From: Taibaiella chishuiensis
GTDB lineage: Bacteria; Bacteroidota; Bacteroidia; Chitinophagales; Chitinophagaceae
Direction of reading: 5' to 3'
NCBI RefSeq assembly: GCF_003014535.1
Contig: NZ_PYGD01000001.1
Location: 310,001-374,000 of the forward strand
DNA length: 64,000 nucleotides
The notes beneath the pieces are model-generated. The model had not been told where the DNA came from. It ran no database searches and saw nothing but the letters and a program-made list of their open reading frames with translations. The number at the start of each line of letters is the position of its first letter. Position 1 is the first letter of the stretch. Position numbers and translations under genes: made by a program. Below, in pieces: positions 1-9,048 of this stretch.

Positions 1-494
1 TAGAATCGGGCATGCTTGCAGCCCCGGTTTACCTGGGCGAAGCCAATGTACAGTATTCGAAAGGCGGCTTCTCCGCCAAGATCCTGGGTACATATGTAAG
101 CTACCCGAAAGCCAGCGATATCAACAGGACTTATGCCAACAATGTGCCGCAAAGTATGTACGGCACCTATGCCGAAGTAAGTTATAACCTGTTTGAATCC
201 ATCAAAAACGAAAAGTTCGAAGATAAACAACTGGTCGCCTTTGCCCGTTACGAGCGCCTCGACCTGAACGCCAAAATCCCTGCCAACGGGATCTACGACG
301 GCACCCTGAAACAATCGCATTTCTTGCTGGGCCTGGGTTACCTTCCGGTACCCAATGTGGTGATCAAGGCCGATGTTCGCCTCACCAGCACAGGACCGTT
401 CAATAAGTCGCTACTGATCAATCCGCCGCCGGTAATGCGGGACTACCCGCAACAGAATACCTTTCTCAATATCGGGATCGGTTATTCCTTCTAA
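1..494 (+). CDS. C-terminal part of an outer-membrane beta-barrel (porin-like) protein, cut by window start
   Basis: The reading frame is open from the left edge (frame beginning at base 3), so the start lies outside the window and the ATG at 12 is probably internal. The visible 160 or so residues alternate polar and hydrophobic positions in short strands separated by polar turns, and they end in Gly-Ile-Gly-Tyr-Ser-Phe. A terminal Phe closing an amphipathic strand is the usual end of BAM-inserted barrels. No catalytic motif is visible. It ends 10 bases before the Rieske gene and is probably co-transcribed with it and the imelysin gene, so a role in bringing iron or another small solute across the outer membrane is an inference from context. 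The specific porin family could not be assigned. Confidence 0.7.
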   Translation, partial: ESGMLAAPVYLGEANVQYSKGGFSAKILGTYVSYPKASDINRTYANNVPQSMYGTYAEVSYNLFESIKNEKFEDKQLVAFARYERLDLNAKIPANGIYDGTLKQSHFLLGLGYLPVPNVVIKADVRLTSTGPFNKSLLINPPPVMRDYPQQNTFLNIGIGYSF

Positions 495-504
495 AGCACA
501 GCTT

Positions 505-945
505 ATGGACAGAAGAAAATTTTTGAAAGATACCTGTGGCGCCTGCGCGGCAGTCAGCATAGGACTTATCCTGGGCTCTTCGCTGCTCGAATCCTGTGGC
601 AGCACAGGTCTGAGCGTGCTTAAAACATCGGCCACGGGCAATAAGGTGAGCCTGCCTTTGCAAACCTTCGACCAGGGCAATTTTAAACTGGTGCGGGTAA
701 ACAATTACAGTTTCGACATTGCAGTACAAAAACTGGAAGACGGCAGTTTTCGCGCATTGGTGCTGATGTGTACCCATGCCAAACACCCGCTTACCAAAGC
801 CGGCAGCGGTTATTTCTGCACCCTGCACGGCAGCAAGTTTTCGGAAAGCGGCAAAGTAGAAAAAGGCCCGGCCTCCCGGCCTTTGTTACACCTGCCGGCT
901 GAAGTACAGGATGGCAACCTGGTCGTTACACTCACAACCGTTTAA
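505..945 (+). CDS. Rieske [2Fe-2S] domain protein with Tat-like lipoprotein signal
   Basis: A 146-residue protein. The N-terminus reads Arg-Arg-Lys-Phe-Leu-Lys, a twin-arginine motif, followed by a hydrophobic stretch and a Leu-Leu-Glu-Ser-Cys end (Cys31), so export of the folded protein by Tat and possible lipidation are likely. The Rieske cluster ligands are Cys89-Thr-His91 and Cys105-Thr-Leu-His108, followed by Gly-Ser. The extra cysteine pair that forms the disulfide in bc1-type Rieske proteins is missing: the loops read CTHAKH and CTLHGS. This suggests a ferredoxin-like or lower-potential cluster. It sits between a barrel protein and an imelysin and upstream of a di-haem protein, so it probably carries electrons in the envelope for that module. 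Its electron partner is not known. Confidence 0.85.
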   Translation: MDRRKFLKDTCGACAAVSIGLILGSSLLESCGSTGLSVLKTSATGNKVSLPLQTFDQGNFKLVRVNNYSFDIAVQKLEDGSFRALVLMCTHAKHPLTKAGSGYFCTLHGSKFSESGKVEKGPASRPLLHLPAEVQDGNLVVTLTTV

Positions 946-978
946 TTTTTTCTTATCCACATATCCATTCCAATTTCT

Positions 979-2082
979 ATGAAGAAATATGCACTTTTAA
1001 CCCTGGCTGGCAGCGCGCTTTTTGCAGCGACCCTTTCCAGTTGCAGCAGCGATAAAAAAAACCCGGAACCCCAGGTTGATTTCAACACCCTGAAAACCCA
1101 GGTACTGACCGATTTCGTAGACGTAGTGGCCAACCCGCTTTACCTCGATTTCAAGAATAAGGCAACCGATCTGAATGCCGCGGTAACCCTGCTGGCAAGC
1201 AACCCGACCCAGGCCAATCTCGAAGCGGCACGCAACGCCTGGAGAGCAGTACGTGTGATCTGGGAACAAAGCGAAGGTTTTCTGATCGGGCCCGTAGACG
1301 ATGACAGCTATGACCCTTATATGGATACCTGGCCAACCGACCATAACGCTATGGACAACCTGCTGAACAGCGGTACGCCACTTACCCTTGATTACCTGGC
1401 CGGCCTTAACAATCCTGAAGATGAAGCAGAACTGACCCTGCGCGGCTTCCACCCGCTGGAGTACCTGCTCTGGGATACGGATGGCAACAGGCAGGCATCC
1501 AGCTTTACTGCCAGGGAAAAAGAATACATGGTAGCCCTCGCCGGCGATATCCTCAACAACGTAACCAAACTGCAGGCCAGCTGGTTGCCCGGCGATATCT
1601 ACTTCGGCAAGGAACTGGCCACACCCGGCACAGGCAGCCGTTATGAAAACAAACATGACGCCTTAAGCGCTATTGCCAGCGCCCTTACCGATATCTGTGC
1701 CGAAGTGGGCGATGGTAAAATGGTAGATCCATTTAACCCCGCCGATTCTACAAAAACAGAATCACCCTACTCGCACAACTCGATAGCCGACTTTAAAAAC
1801 AACATTATCGGTGCGCGCAATGTATACCTCTGCACGTATAACAACAAAACCGGCAAAAGCCTGAGCGACCTCGTTAAGGCCAACAACGCTTCGCTGGATA
1901 ACGAGATCCGTCAACGTTTTGATATTGCGATCTCTTCGTTCGACGGTATTACCACCACCTTCGAACAGGCGATCTACAACCAGCGCAGCCAGGTGCAGAA
2001 CACCCTTGGCGCACTGTCATCGCTGAAAGAGAGTGTTGAAGGCAAACTGATCCCTTATATCAAACAGTACGTAACAGACTAA
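979..2082 (+). CDS. Imelysin-family (IrpA/ICMP-like) lipoprotein
   Basis: A 367-residue protein with a lipoprotein signal ending at Leu-Ser-Ser-Cys22. The family hallmark GxHxxE is present as Gly156-Phe-His158-Pro-Leu-Glu161, followed by Tyr-Leu-Leu-Trp as in other imelysin-like proteins. The family is made of alpha-helical periplasmic or surface proteins associated with iron uptake; IrpA of cyanobacteria is iron-regulated, but no reaction is firmly established. The gene follows the Rieske gene by 33 bases and is closed by a strong hairpin at 2104-2142. Proximity to a di-haem oxidoreductase is a recurrent arrangement for imelysins and supports an envelope iron or redox role. No Fur-type box was recognised because the operon promoter lies outside the window. 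Confidence 0.9.
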   Translation: MKKYALLTLAGSALFAATLSSCSSDKKNPEPQVDFNTLKTQVLTDFVDVVANPLYLDFKNKATDLNAAVTLLASNPTQANLEAARNAWRAVRVIWEQSEGFLIGPVDDDSYDPYMDTWPTDHNAMDNLLNSGTPLTLDYLAGLNNPEDEAELTLRGFHPLEYLLWDTDGNRQASSFTAREKEYMVALAGDILNNVTKLQASWLPGDIYFGKELATPGTGSRYENKHDALSAIASALTDICAEVGDGKMVDPFNPADSTKTESPYSHNSIADFKNNIIGARNVYLCTYNNKTGKSLSDLVKANNASLDNEIRQRFDIAISSFDGITTTFEQAIYNQRSQVQNTLGALSSLKESVEGKLIPYIKQYVTD

Positions 2083-2103
2083 ACCCTGTTATCTTACACG
2101 ATC

Positions 2104-2142
2104 AATCCTGCCAGGCAGCCGGTGGCGTCTGGCAGGATTTTT
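2104..2142 (+). terminator. Rho-independent terminator after the imelysin gene
   Basis: A perfect 11-bp inverted repeat (2104-2114 with 2129-2139) and a 14-base loop, followed by a short T run. It separates the barrel/Rieske/imelysin genes from the di-haem gene, which starts 37 bases later, so the latter may be read by its own promoter or by readthrough. Confidence 0.75.
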
Positions 2143-2178
2143 GAATAAAGCCATTTACCCCATCTTATCATTAGCACG

Positions 2179-3549
2179 ATGAAGAAGCTTAGTGTTGTCT
2201 GCTGCTTATTACTTATTGTATTTACAGGGGTGCTCTGCCGCAAGGCACAGCCTTTCCCCGAAGAGTCGTTCGATACGCGCTTATCCGGTGGCGCAGCTAC
2301 CGTATTTCTATCCAACTCGAAGGCATTCGGCTCTGAAATACCCGGGCTTACCGGTTACGATGCGTTTATGCATGAGCTGGGCGACCTGCTGTTCAACCAG
2401 ACCTTCGTATCGGCGCCTGCGCCACAATTTGGCGGCCTCGGCCCTATATACAATAACGTATCCTGTGTAAGCTGTCATCATAACGATGGCAAAGGCACGC
2501 CCACTATGGGCCTGATCACCTCGTCACTACTGACCAAGATCAGTATACCGGGTACCGATATCCATGGCGGCGCCCTGTCTATACCGGGCTTTGGCTCGCA
2601 GTTCCAGGACAAGGCGACCAGCACCAAAAAGGCCGAAGGAAAGATAACGATCAGTTATACCGAAGAGCCTTTCAGTTTTGCCGATGGCGAAAAAGCCTCG
2701 CTGCGCCGCCCCACCTATACCCCCAACAATACTTACCTGCCTTTGCCCGCAGGCGCTATGCTCTCGGTAAGGCTTGCCCCGCCTGTATTTGGCCTGGGAC
2801 TATTGGAGCTGATCCCCGAAAGCACCCTGCTTTCGTATGCCGATGAGACCGACGCCAATGGCGACGGCATTTCGGGCAGGCCCAATTATGTGTATAACCC
2901 GCATAGCCGCCAAAGGGAAATAGGCCGCTTCGGCCTTAAAGGCAATAACCCTAATATCCTGGTACAGGTGGCAGGCGCTTTCCACCAGGATATGGGCATT
3001 ACCAATTATGTATTCCCCGAAGAAAGCAGCTTTGGCCAGATCCAGTACGACCCTTACGATGGTACTGATATTGCAGACAGTACGCTGGATGCCGTAGTGT
3101 TCTATATCCGCAGCCTGGCCGTACCGGCCCGCCGCAATGTAACCGACCCGGTAGCCTTACGCGGCGAACAGCTGTTCAACCAGCTGAACTGCTCCGGCTG
3201 CCATATTCCCACGGCTTATACCGGTGTGGACGTGCGACTGCCTGCGATCAGCAACCAGCGCATACACGCCTATACCGACCTGCTGCTGCACGATATGGGA
3301 CCAGGCCTGGCCGATGGCCGCCCCGACTACCTGGCCGATGGCAACGAATGGCGTACGCCGCCACTCTGGGGCATAGGTCTTTTTGCCAAGACCAACGGTA
3401 CCCCGTTTTACCTGCACGATGGCCGGGCACGTACGCTTATGGAAGCGATCCTGTGGCATGGCGGCGAAGCAGAACGTTCCAAAACCGCCTTTACCAAACT
3501 CAGCAAGGATGATCGCGATGCCCTGATCAAATTCCTCTCTTCGCTTTAA
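2179..3549 (+). CDS. Di-haem oxidoreductase (DUF1111/DHOR family, cytochrome c peroxidase-like)
   Basis: A 456-residue exported protein with an N-terminal hydrophobic signal; Cys20 at its end could be a lipidation site. Two haem c attachment motifs are visible: Cys96-Val-Ser-Cys99-His100 and Cys338-Ser-Gly-Cys341-His342. The spacing of about 240 residues, and the conserved C-terminal sequence around LHDGRARTLMEAILWHGGEA, fit the DUF1111 'thiol oxidoreductase-like' family. That family resembles di-haem peroxidases but has no well-established substrate. The gene is set apart from the upstream operon by one terminator and closed by another at 3589-3620. The c-type haems would depend on the maturation genes ccmE and ccmF found at 54640-57603. 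A role in iron redox chemistry together with the imelysin is inferred. Confidence 0.88.
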   Translation: MKKLSVVCCLLLIVFTGVLCRKAQPFPEESFDTRLSGGAATVFLSNSKAFGSEIPGLTGYDAFMHELGDLLFNQTFVSAPAPQFGGLGPIYNNVSCVSCHHNDGKGTPTMGLITSSLLTKISIPGTDIHGGALSIPGFGSQFQDKATSTKKAEGKITISYTEEPFSFADGEKASLRRPTYTPNNTYLPLPAGAMLSVRLAPPVFGLGLLELIPESTLLSYADETDANGDGISGRPNYVYNPHSRQREIGRFGLKGNNPNILVQVAGAFHQDMGITNYVFPEESSFGQIQYDPYDGTDIADSTLDAVVFYIRSLAVPARRNVTDPVALRGEQLFNQLNCSGCHIPTAYTGVDVRLPAISNQRIHAYTDLLLHDMGPGLADGRPDYLADGNEWRTPPLWGIGLFAKTNGTPFYLHDGRARTLMEAILWHGGEAERSKTAFTKLSKDDRDALIKFLSSL

Positions 3550-3588
3550 TATATCCAGACATTTAAAGGCTGCTTCCGGCAGCACGCG

Positions 3589-3620
3589 AAAAGTCCCGGC
3601 GACCTTGTCCCGGGACTTTT
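3589..3620 (+). terminator. Rho-independent terminator after the di-haem gene
   Basis: An 11-bp perfect stem (3589-3599 with 3610-3620), a 10-base loop and a terminal T run. Confidence 0.85.
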
Positions 3621-3776
3621 TGTGTATTGTTGAACCCGGTGACAGGCCGGGTCGAAGGAAAAACGGGGACTTGCGTCCTGCTCTACGCACAAATAACGTA
3701 CTTTCGGACATGCCGGTACACTATGTGGCTTACCGGCCGCTCATTTAACAGGATCCACATCGCAAAATCCGCAATA

Positions 3777-5564
3777 ATGAAAGCACTTGCCCTGAAATGG
3801 CGCCGTATGGCGCTGGCCTTGTCCCTCCTGGCCTGCAGCCCACTGCTGCATGCCCAGGATAATACCGCCAATATCCCGTTGCAGAAACTCTTCGGACGTT
3901 ACTACGAAGAGTACCTGCAGTTGTATCCACTGGCGGCAACCGCAACCGGCGACCCGCGCTACAACGACCAGTTGCCCAATACCGGTTCCGCACCGTTTAT
4001 TAAAAAACAGCATGACTTCTATACGCGTTATGCCGCCGAGCTGAAAACCATACCTTATAACAAGCTCAATTCCGACGACCAGGTTTCCTACGCCATACTC
4101 AAAGATATTATCGACCGCAGCCTGGAAGGCGAGCAGTTCCACAACGAATACATGCCGGTAAACCAGGTGTTCTCGCTTACGCTCGAACTCGGGCAACTGG
4201 GCTCGGGCAGGGGTTCACAGCCTTTTAATACCGTGCAGGATTATGAAAACTGGATCAAAAGAGCTACCGCCTTCAGCGACTGGACCGATACCGCCATTGC
4301 CAATTTCCGCAAGGGGATAGCAGCCGGTATCGTATTGCCCAAAGCCCTGGTCGAAAAAGTAATACCCCAGCTCGATAACCTGGCGCAGCAGGATGTTACC
4401 AAAAGTGTATTCTACGGCCCGGTAAAACAGTTTCCCGAAAGCTTCAGCGCTGCAGATAAGACCAGGCTTACGGCGGCTTATGAAAAGCTGATCCGCGAAC
4501 AACTTAATGTATCCTATAACAAGCTGAACCGCTTTCTGAAGGAAGAATATATGCCCCATGCCCGTCAGAGCTCCGGCATATCGGACCTGCCCGATGGCAA
4601 GGCCCGCTACCGGTATTGCATCTATAACTATACCACTACCCGTAAAACGCCCGAAGAGCTTTACAAGACCGGGCTAAGCGAAGTAGCGCGTATTACCGCT
4701 GAGATGGAAAAGGTAAAAAAGGAAATCGGCTTCAAAGGCAGCCTGCAGGAGCTTTTTACCTTTATGAAGACCGACCCGCAGTTTATGCCTTTCAAGACCA
4801 ATAAGGAAGTGCTGGACGCCAACTTTGCATTGCTGAAAAAGGTGGAACCGCATCTCTCCGAATACTTCGGTGTACGGCCTAAGACTCCGTTCGAGATCCG
4901 GGAGGTGGAATCGTTCCGGGCTGCATCGGCACCGCCGCAGTACAATTTCGGCAACCTGGAACTTAACCGGCCCGGCATTTACTACTTCCCCATACTCGAC
5001 CCTACGAAGGTGAATGTAACCGGCTGGCCTATGGAGGCGGTATTCCTGCACGAAGCCATACCGGGCCATCATTACCAGATCTCCCTGCAGCTCGAAAATA
5101 AAAGCCTGCCACAGTTTCGTCGCAACAATTTCAGTGCTGCCTTCGTAGAGGGCTGGGGCCTCTATGCCGAATCGCTGGGCAGCCTGCTGGGCTGTTATAC
5201 CGACCCTTACCAGAAGCTGGGCGCCTATGGTACCGAGATACACCGTGCCATACGCCTCGTTACCGATGTAGGGCTGCATACCGGCAAGATGACGCGCGAA
5301 CAAGCCATAAAATACATGATGGATCACGAAGCAATTGCCGAGGCCACAGCCACCCTGGAGATAGAACGCTATATGGCCGCCCCGGGCCAGGCCCTCAGTT
5401 ATAAAACAGGCGAACTCAAGATCAAAGAACTGCGTGACCGGTATCAACGCAAGCTGGGCAGCCGTTTCCAGCTTAAGGAATTTCATGACGCCCTGCTCAA
5501 AGGCGGGGCTATGCCGCTCGATGTATTTGAGGCGTATATGAACGCCTGGGCCGCAACACAGTAA
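3777..5564 (+). CDS. DUF885 family exported protein (putative zinc metallopeptidase)
   Basis: I start it at the ATG at 3777, which gives 595 residues with a classic signal peptide (Met-Lys..., hydrophobic core, cleavage after His-Ala-Gln). An in-frame ATG at 3627 would put 50 implausible residues in front. The family signature His425-Glu-Ala-Ile-Pro-Gly-His431-His432 is present. It is a variant of the HExxH zinc site with a longer gap, as in the DUF885 members of the gluzincin-like clan. It is followed by the conserved WGLYAE segment, whose Glu is the probable third ligand. Members are often annotated as lipoproteins or peptidases of unknown substrate. The gene stands alone, bounded by terminators at 3589-3620 and 5586-5624. 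Confidence 0.88.
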   Translation: MKALALKWRRMALALSLLACSPLLHAQDNTANIPLQKLFGRYYEEYLQLYPLAATATGDPRYNDQLPNTGSAPFIKKQHDFYTRYAAELKTIPYNKLNSDDQVSYAILKDIIDRSLEGEQFHNEYMPVNQVFSLTLELGQLGSGRGSQPFNTVQDYENWIKRATAFSDWTDTAIANFRKGIAAGIVLPKALVEKVIPQLDNLAQQDVTKSVFYGPVKQFPESFSAADKTRLTAAYEKLIREQLNVSYNKLNRFLKEEYMPHARQSSGISDLPDGKARYRYCIYNYTTTRKTPEELYKTGLSEVARITAEMEKVKKEIGFKGSLQELFTFMKTDPQFMPFKTNKEVLDANFALLKKVEPHLSEYFGVRPKTPFEIREVESFRAASAPPQYNFGNLELNRPGIYYFPILDPTKVNVTGWPMEAVFLHEAIPGHHYQISLQLENKSLPQFRRNNFSAAFVEGWGLYAESLGSLLGCYTDPYQKLGAYGTEIHRAIRLVTDVGLHTGKMTREQAIKYMMDHEAIAEATATLEIERYMAAPGQALSYKTGELKIKELRDRYQRKLGSRFQLKEFHDALLKGGAMPLDVFEAYMNAWAATQ

Positions 5565-5585
5565 CCACCCGGGTGCCAACATAAC

Positions 5586-5624
5586 AAAAGCGCTGCCGCA
5601 ATAATTGCCGGCAGCGCTTTTTTA
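5586..5624 (+). terminator. Rho-independent terminator after the DUF885 gene
   Basis: A 13-bp perfect stem (5586-5598 with 5609-5621), a 10-base loop and T6. It also faces the converging small lipoprotein gene and could stop both. Confidence 0.88.
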
Positions 5625-5726
5625 CATTCCTGGTTCCGGGTCGGGGACCTGGGCCTTGCTGACCGCCCGAGGGATAGGGGACCTGGCGGACAAGGATCTT
5701 TATACAAGCAACGCAAGGCCGCTTTA

Positions 5727-6218
5727 CTATTGTACTTTCATACCCACTTTATGGGCAAATGCTTCCTGTGCTTTACCGGCTTCGTCTTCCAGTTTGGAGA
5801 TCTTATCGCTGGTTGCATTGTAGCTATCGATCACCTTATTGTACTCGTCTACATTATCGGTACCTTTTATCGATGCCAGCTTCTGCAGTTCTGGGATCGC
5901 TTCGGTTTTTACAGTGTTCAGCACGGCCACCACCTTGTTGTGGAAATCTTTGGCGTCGTCCGAAGGTTTCAGACCGTTCAATACGCCCAGGCAGCTGTCG
6001 GTAGTGCTGCTCATATGCTTCAGCGCTGCATCGGCATTTTCCTTGGTAGACCCTTCGGCGGTGATCTTGTTCACATCATTACCGAAATTGTTGACATAAC
6101 CTGCGTAGAGGCCAACTACTGTTTCATTGTACTTCTGGGCATTTTGCTGGGTACAGCTGTTAAAGGCTACTGCCGCTGCTGCTGCCAGCACGAGGGTTTT
6201 AATTTTGTTCATGTGCAT
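5727..6218 (-). CDS. Small helical lipoprotein of unknown function
   Basis: A 163-residue protein; translation may instead start two codons later, at the second ATG, which precedes Asn-Lys-Ile-Lys. The signal sequence is Ala-rich and ends Phe-Asn-Ser-Cys22, a plausible lipobox. The mature part is predicted helical, with many charged residues and no aromatic-rich or catalytic motif, and ends in a Lys/Glu/Ala-rich segment. This resembles four-helix periplasmic lipoproteins, but no named family was recognised. It reads toward the DUF885 gene and has its own upstream region shared with nothing else. Confidence 0.7.
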   Translation of the reverse strand: MHMNKIKTLVLAAAAAVAFNSCTQQNAQKYNETVVGLYAGYVNNFGNDVNKITAEGSTKENADAALKHMSSTTDSCLGVLNGLKPSDDAKDFHNKVVAVLNTVKTEAIPELQKLASIKGTDNVDEYNKVIDSYNATSDKISKLEDEAGKAQEAFAHKVGMKVQ

Positions 6219-6368
6219 AGTATTTTAAATGAATAAAGTAGTTGCAAAGATGTATGCTTTGGTAAAAATAAAATGATAAACTCCTGTGAAAAAGACAGAA
6301 TGGATATCTGCGGCGCTTCGGCTTAAATCCGTTCTGCTGCCGTGTAAATCTGTACCCGCGCGGCATAG

Positions 6369-6398
6369 CAAAAAAGCCGGCCCATAAAGGACCGGCTT
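6369..6398 (-). terminator. Terminator of the fused E1 gene
   Basis: Read on the minus strand, the stem AAGCCGG/CCGGCTT (6374-6380 with 6392-6398) is followed by T6, directly after the stop of the E1 gene. Confidence 0.8.
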
Positions 6399-6425
6399 CT
6401 GCCTGGTTATTTCCAGGATTAAAAC

Positions 6426-8828
6426 TTATTCCGCCATGATCTCTTCGATCACGGCAGCGATATCTTCTGCATTAGGTTTGGAGAAATAGTCGCCATCGGT
6501 AGCATAGGCAGGCCTGTGCGGCTGTGCGGCAATGGTACGCGGTGCGGCATCCAGCCAGCGGAAACCGCCCTGGAGCTCCATTACCTGCTGGAACATGTAC
6601 GCAGAAGCGCCACCCGGTACGTCTTCGTCGATAAACACGATACGGCTGGTTTTCTTCAGCGACTCCACAATACGACCCGTAGTATCGAAAGGCAGCAGGG
6701 TCTGCACATCGATCAGTTCGCAGCTGATGCCCTGCGGCTTCAGGTACAGTTCGATGGCTTCCTGGATTACCCGCAGGGTAGAACCGTAGGATACGATGGT
6801 AATATCGTCGCCTTCCTGCAGTACTTCGGGTATACCGAAAGGAACGGTAAATTCGGCAAGGTTATCCGGCATTTTTTCTTTCAGGCGGTAGCCGTTCAGG
6901 CATTCTACCACCACTGCAGGCTCATCGCTCTGCAGCAGGGTATTGTACATACCGGCCGCCTGCACCATATTACGCGGCACGCAGATATGCATACCCCTCA
7001 GCGAATTGATGATCATGCCCATAGGCGATCCGCTGTGCCAGATACCTTCGAGGCGGTGTCCGCGCGTACGGATAATAAGGGGACACTTCTGCCCGCCTTT
7101 GGTACGGTATTGCAGCGTAGCCACATCGTCGCTCAATGGCTGCAGACCATAGAGCAGGTAATCGAGGTATTGTATTTCGGCAATGGGGCGTAAGCCTCTC
7201 AAAGCCATACCCAGGCCCTGGCCTACGATGGTGGCCTCACGGATACCGGCATCGCTGATACGCAGCTCGCCATATTTTTCCTGCAGACCGGCAAAGCCCT
7301 GGTTTACATCGCCGATCTTACCTACGTCCTCGCCAAAGGCGAATACGGCCGGGTTGGCGGCGAAGGTATGATCAAAGAATTTATTCAGGATTTCGAAACC
7401 GTTCAGCATAGCGCTGTTGTCGCTGTAAGCGGCTTTCACCTCTTTGATATTGGCTACGGCGCTTGCAGACTGCGAGTGCAGGTGCGAGTTGAATTTATCG
7501 CGGGCATCGGCCTTCAGTTCTTCGTAGAAATTACGCAGGTGCTGTACGGCAGAACTATTGCCGGCGCTGTATTTGAGAATGCGCTGGGTAGTACGCAGCA
7601 CATCTTTGCGGATCGGTTCTTTAATGCCGTTCAGTTCGGCAACCAGGCTGGAAATATAGGCTGCATTGTCGCCGCCTTCGTTTACTACTTCATTGGAGAG
7701 GCTGGTGCAGGTGCTGATCTGGTCTTTAATCGGTTGCAGGAATTTGTTCCAGGCCGTTTGTTTGCAATTCCTTGCATAGTCTTTAGCCTGCTCTTCGAGC
7801 GCTACCAGTTCGTCTTCGTTGGCAATCGCATTTTCGAGTACGAATTCACGCAGCTTTTTGATACAGTCCATTTCCTTTTCCCATTCCAGGCGCTCTTTGC
7901 TTTTGTAGCGTTCGTGCGAGCCGGAAGTAGAGTGGCCTTGCGGCTGTGTTACTTCCTGGATATGGAAGAGGGCAGGGATATGGGTTTCGCGGATACGCTC
8001 CACGCCTTTCTTAAAGGTTTCTACGAGTGCGGCATAGTCCCAGCCTTTAACGCGATAGATCTCTACGCCGCTATCCAGCTTTTCGTCGTATTGCAGACCG
8101 GAAAGCGCCTCGGAGATGGAGTTTTTGGAGGTCTGGTAAGCCCGTGGCACGGAGATACCGTAACCATCGTCCCATACACATACGGCCAGGGGCACTTTAA
8201 GTACGCCGGCGGCATTGAGGGTTTCCCAGAAGAGGCCCTCGCTGGTAGAGGCATCACCGATGGTACAAAAACTTACTTCATTACCGTTCTTCGAAAATTT
8301 CTCGAAGCCGGTCTTGAGGTTGTCTGCGTTCCGGTACATCTTGGAGGCGTAAGCCACGCCGAGCGCGCGTACCATCTGTCCTGCCGTAGGCGATATATCG
8401 CTGGTGGAGTTAGGTTGTGCCGTCAGGTCTTTCCATTCACCGTTATCGTCGATCCAGCGGGTGCCATAGTGCCCGTTCATCATACGGCCCGCGGAGGCAG
8501 GCTCTTCTTTAATGTCGGGGTTGGCATACAGCTGCGCAAAAAATTGTTCTACGTCACTCATACCGGTGGCAAACATCAGGGTCTGATCACGGTAGTAACC
8601 CGAACGGATATCCCCGGGTTTAAAACATTTTGACAATGCGATCTGTCCCAGTTCCTTACCATCGCCGAATATGCCGAATTTCGCTTTTCCTGTCAGTACT
8701 TCTTTTCGTCCGATAAGGCTCGCTTCGCGACTGGTAACAGCCAGTTCGTAATCCTTCAGCACTTCCTGTCTGAATTCTTCAAAAGATAGTTTTCCGTTGG
8801 CTAAGCTTTTGTTTTGAGTAGCGCCCAT
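6426..8828 (-). CDS. Fused alpha/beta E1 component of a 2-oxoacid dehydrogenase (branched-chain/pyruvate type)
   Basis: I place the start at the ATG at 8828 (Met-Gly-Ala-Thr-Gln), giving 800 residues; an in-frame ATG at 8876 adds a leader that looks non-coding. The first half is the thiamine-diphosphate-binding alpha subunit and the second half (from about residue 460) the transketolase-like beta subunit, with segments such as GEDVGKIGDVNQGF, IVGQGLGMALRG and the C-terminal dehydrogenase domain. Such fusions are common in Bacteroidota and feed an E2/E3 complex for branched-chain or pyruvate oxidation; the substrate cannot be decided from sequence alone. The alpha-half cofactor motif is unusual: GDA-N26-DD instead of GDG-N(24-30)-NN. 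No E2 or E3 gene is adjacent. The terminator lies at 6369-6398. Confidence 0.92.
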   Translation of the reverse strand: MGATQNKSLANGKLSFEEFRQEVLKDYELAVTSREASLIGRKEVLTGKAKFGIFGDGKELGQIALSKCFKPGDIRSGYYRDQTLMFATGMSDVEQFFAQLYANPDIKEEPASAGRMMNGHYGTRWIDDNGEWKDLTAQPNSTSDISPTAGQMVRALGVAYASKMYRNADNLKTGFEKFSKNGNEVSFCTIGDASTSEGLFWETLNAAGVLKVPLAVCVWDDGYGISVPRAYQTSKNSISEALSGLQYDEKLDSGVEIYRVKGWDYAALVETFKKGVERIRETHIPALFHIQEVTQPQGHSTSGSHERYKSKERLEWEKEMDCIKKLREFVLENAIANEDELVALEEQAKDYARNCKQTAWNKFLQPIKDQISTCTSLSNEVVNEGGDNAAYISSLVAELNGIKEPIRKDVLRTTQRILKYSAGNSSAVQHLRNFYEELKADARDKFNSHLHSQSASAVANIKEVKAAYSDNSAMLNGFEILNKFFDHTFAANPAVFAFGEDVGKIGDVNQGFAGLQEKYGELRISDAGIREATIVGQGLGMALRGLRPIAEIQYLDYLLYGLQPLSDDVATLQYRTKGGQKCPLIIRTRGHRLEGIWHSGSPMGMIINSLRGMHICVPRNMVQAAGMYNTLLQSDEPAVVVECLNGYRLKEKMPDNLAEFTVPFGIPEVLQEGDDITIVSYGSTLRVIQEAIELYLKPQGISCELIDVQTLLPFDTTGRIVESLKKTSRIVFIDEDVPGGASAYMFQQVMELQGGFRWLDAAPRTIAAQPHRPAYATDGDYFSKPNAEDIAAVIEEIMAE

Positions 8829-9048
8829 ATTTAATAAATTATGAAACAAAGATAATATATAGCGGGCAAAGCCCAAAACTTGTCGTGCTAAGGCTTACGG
8901 GCTGCGGCATACAACAGATAGGAGAAAAGCGTATCTGCCCCCTGCGGGCCATAAGGCCCAATGGGGAAATAACTGAAAAATAACCTGATTCCGGTACCTT
9001 TTTGGGACATTTGCAAATATTTTCTTCCTGAAAAGATTCGCACTAATT

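Noticed and set aside
7368-8633. 421-codon plus-strand frame opposite the fused E1 gene
   Set aside because: The opposite strand has unmistakable E1 alpha/beta motifs; this frame is a shadow.
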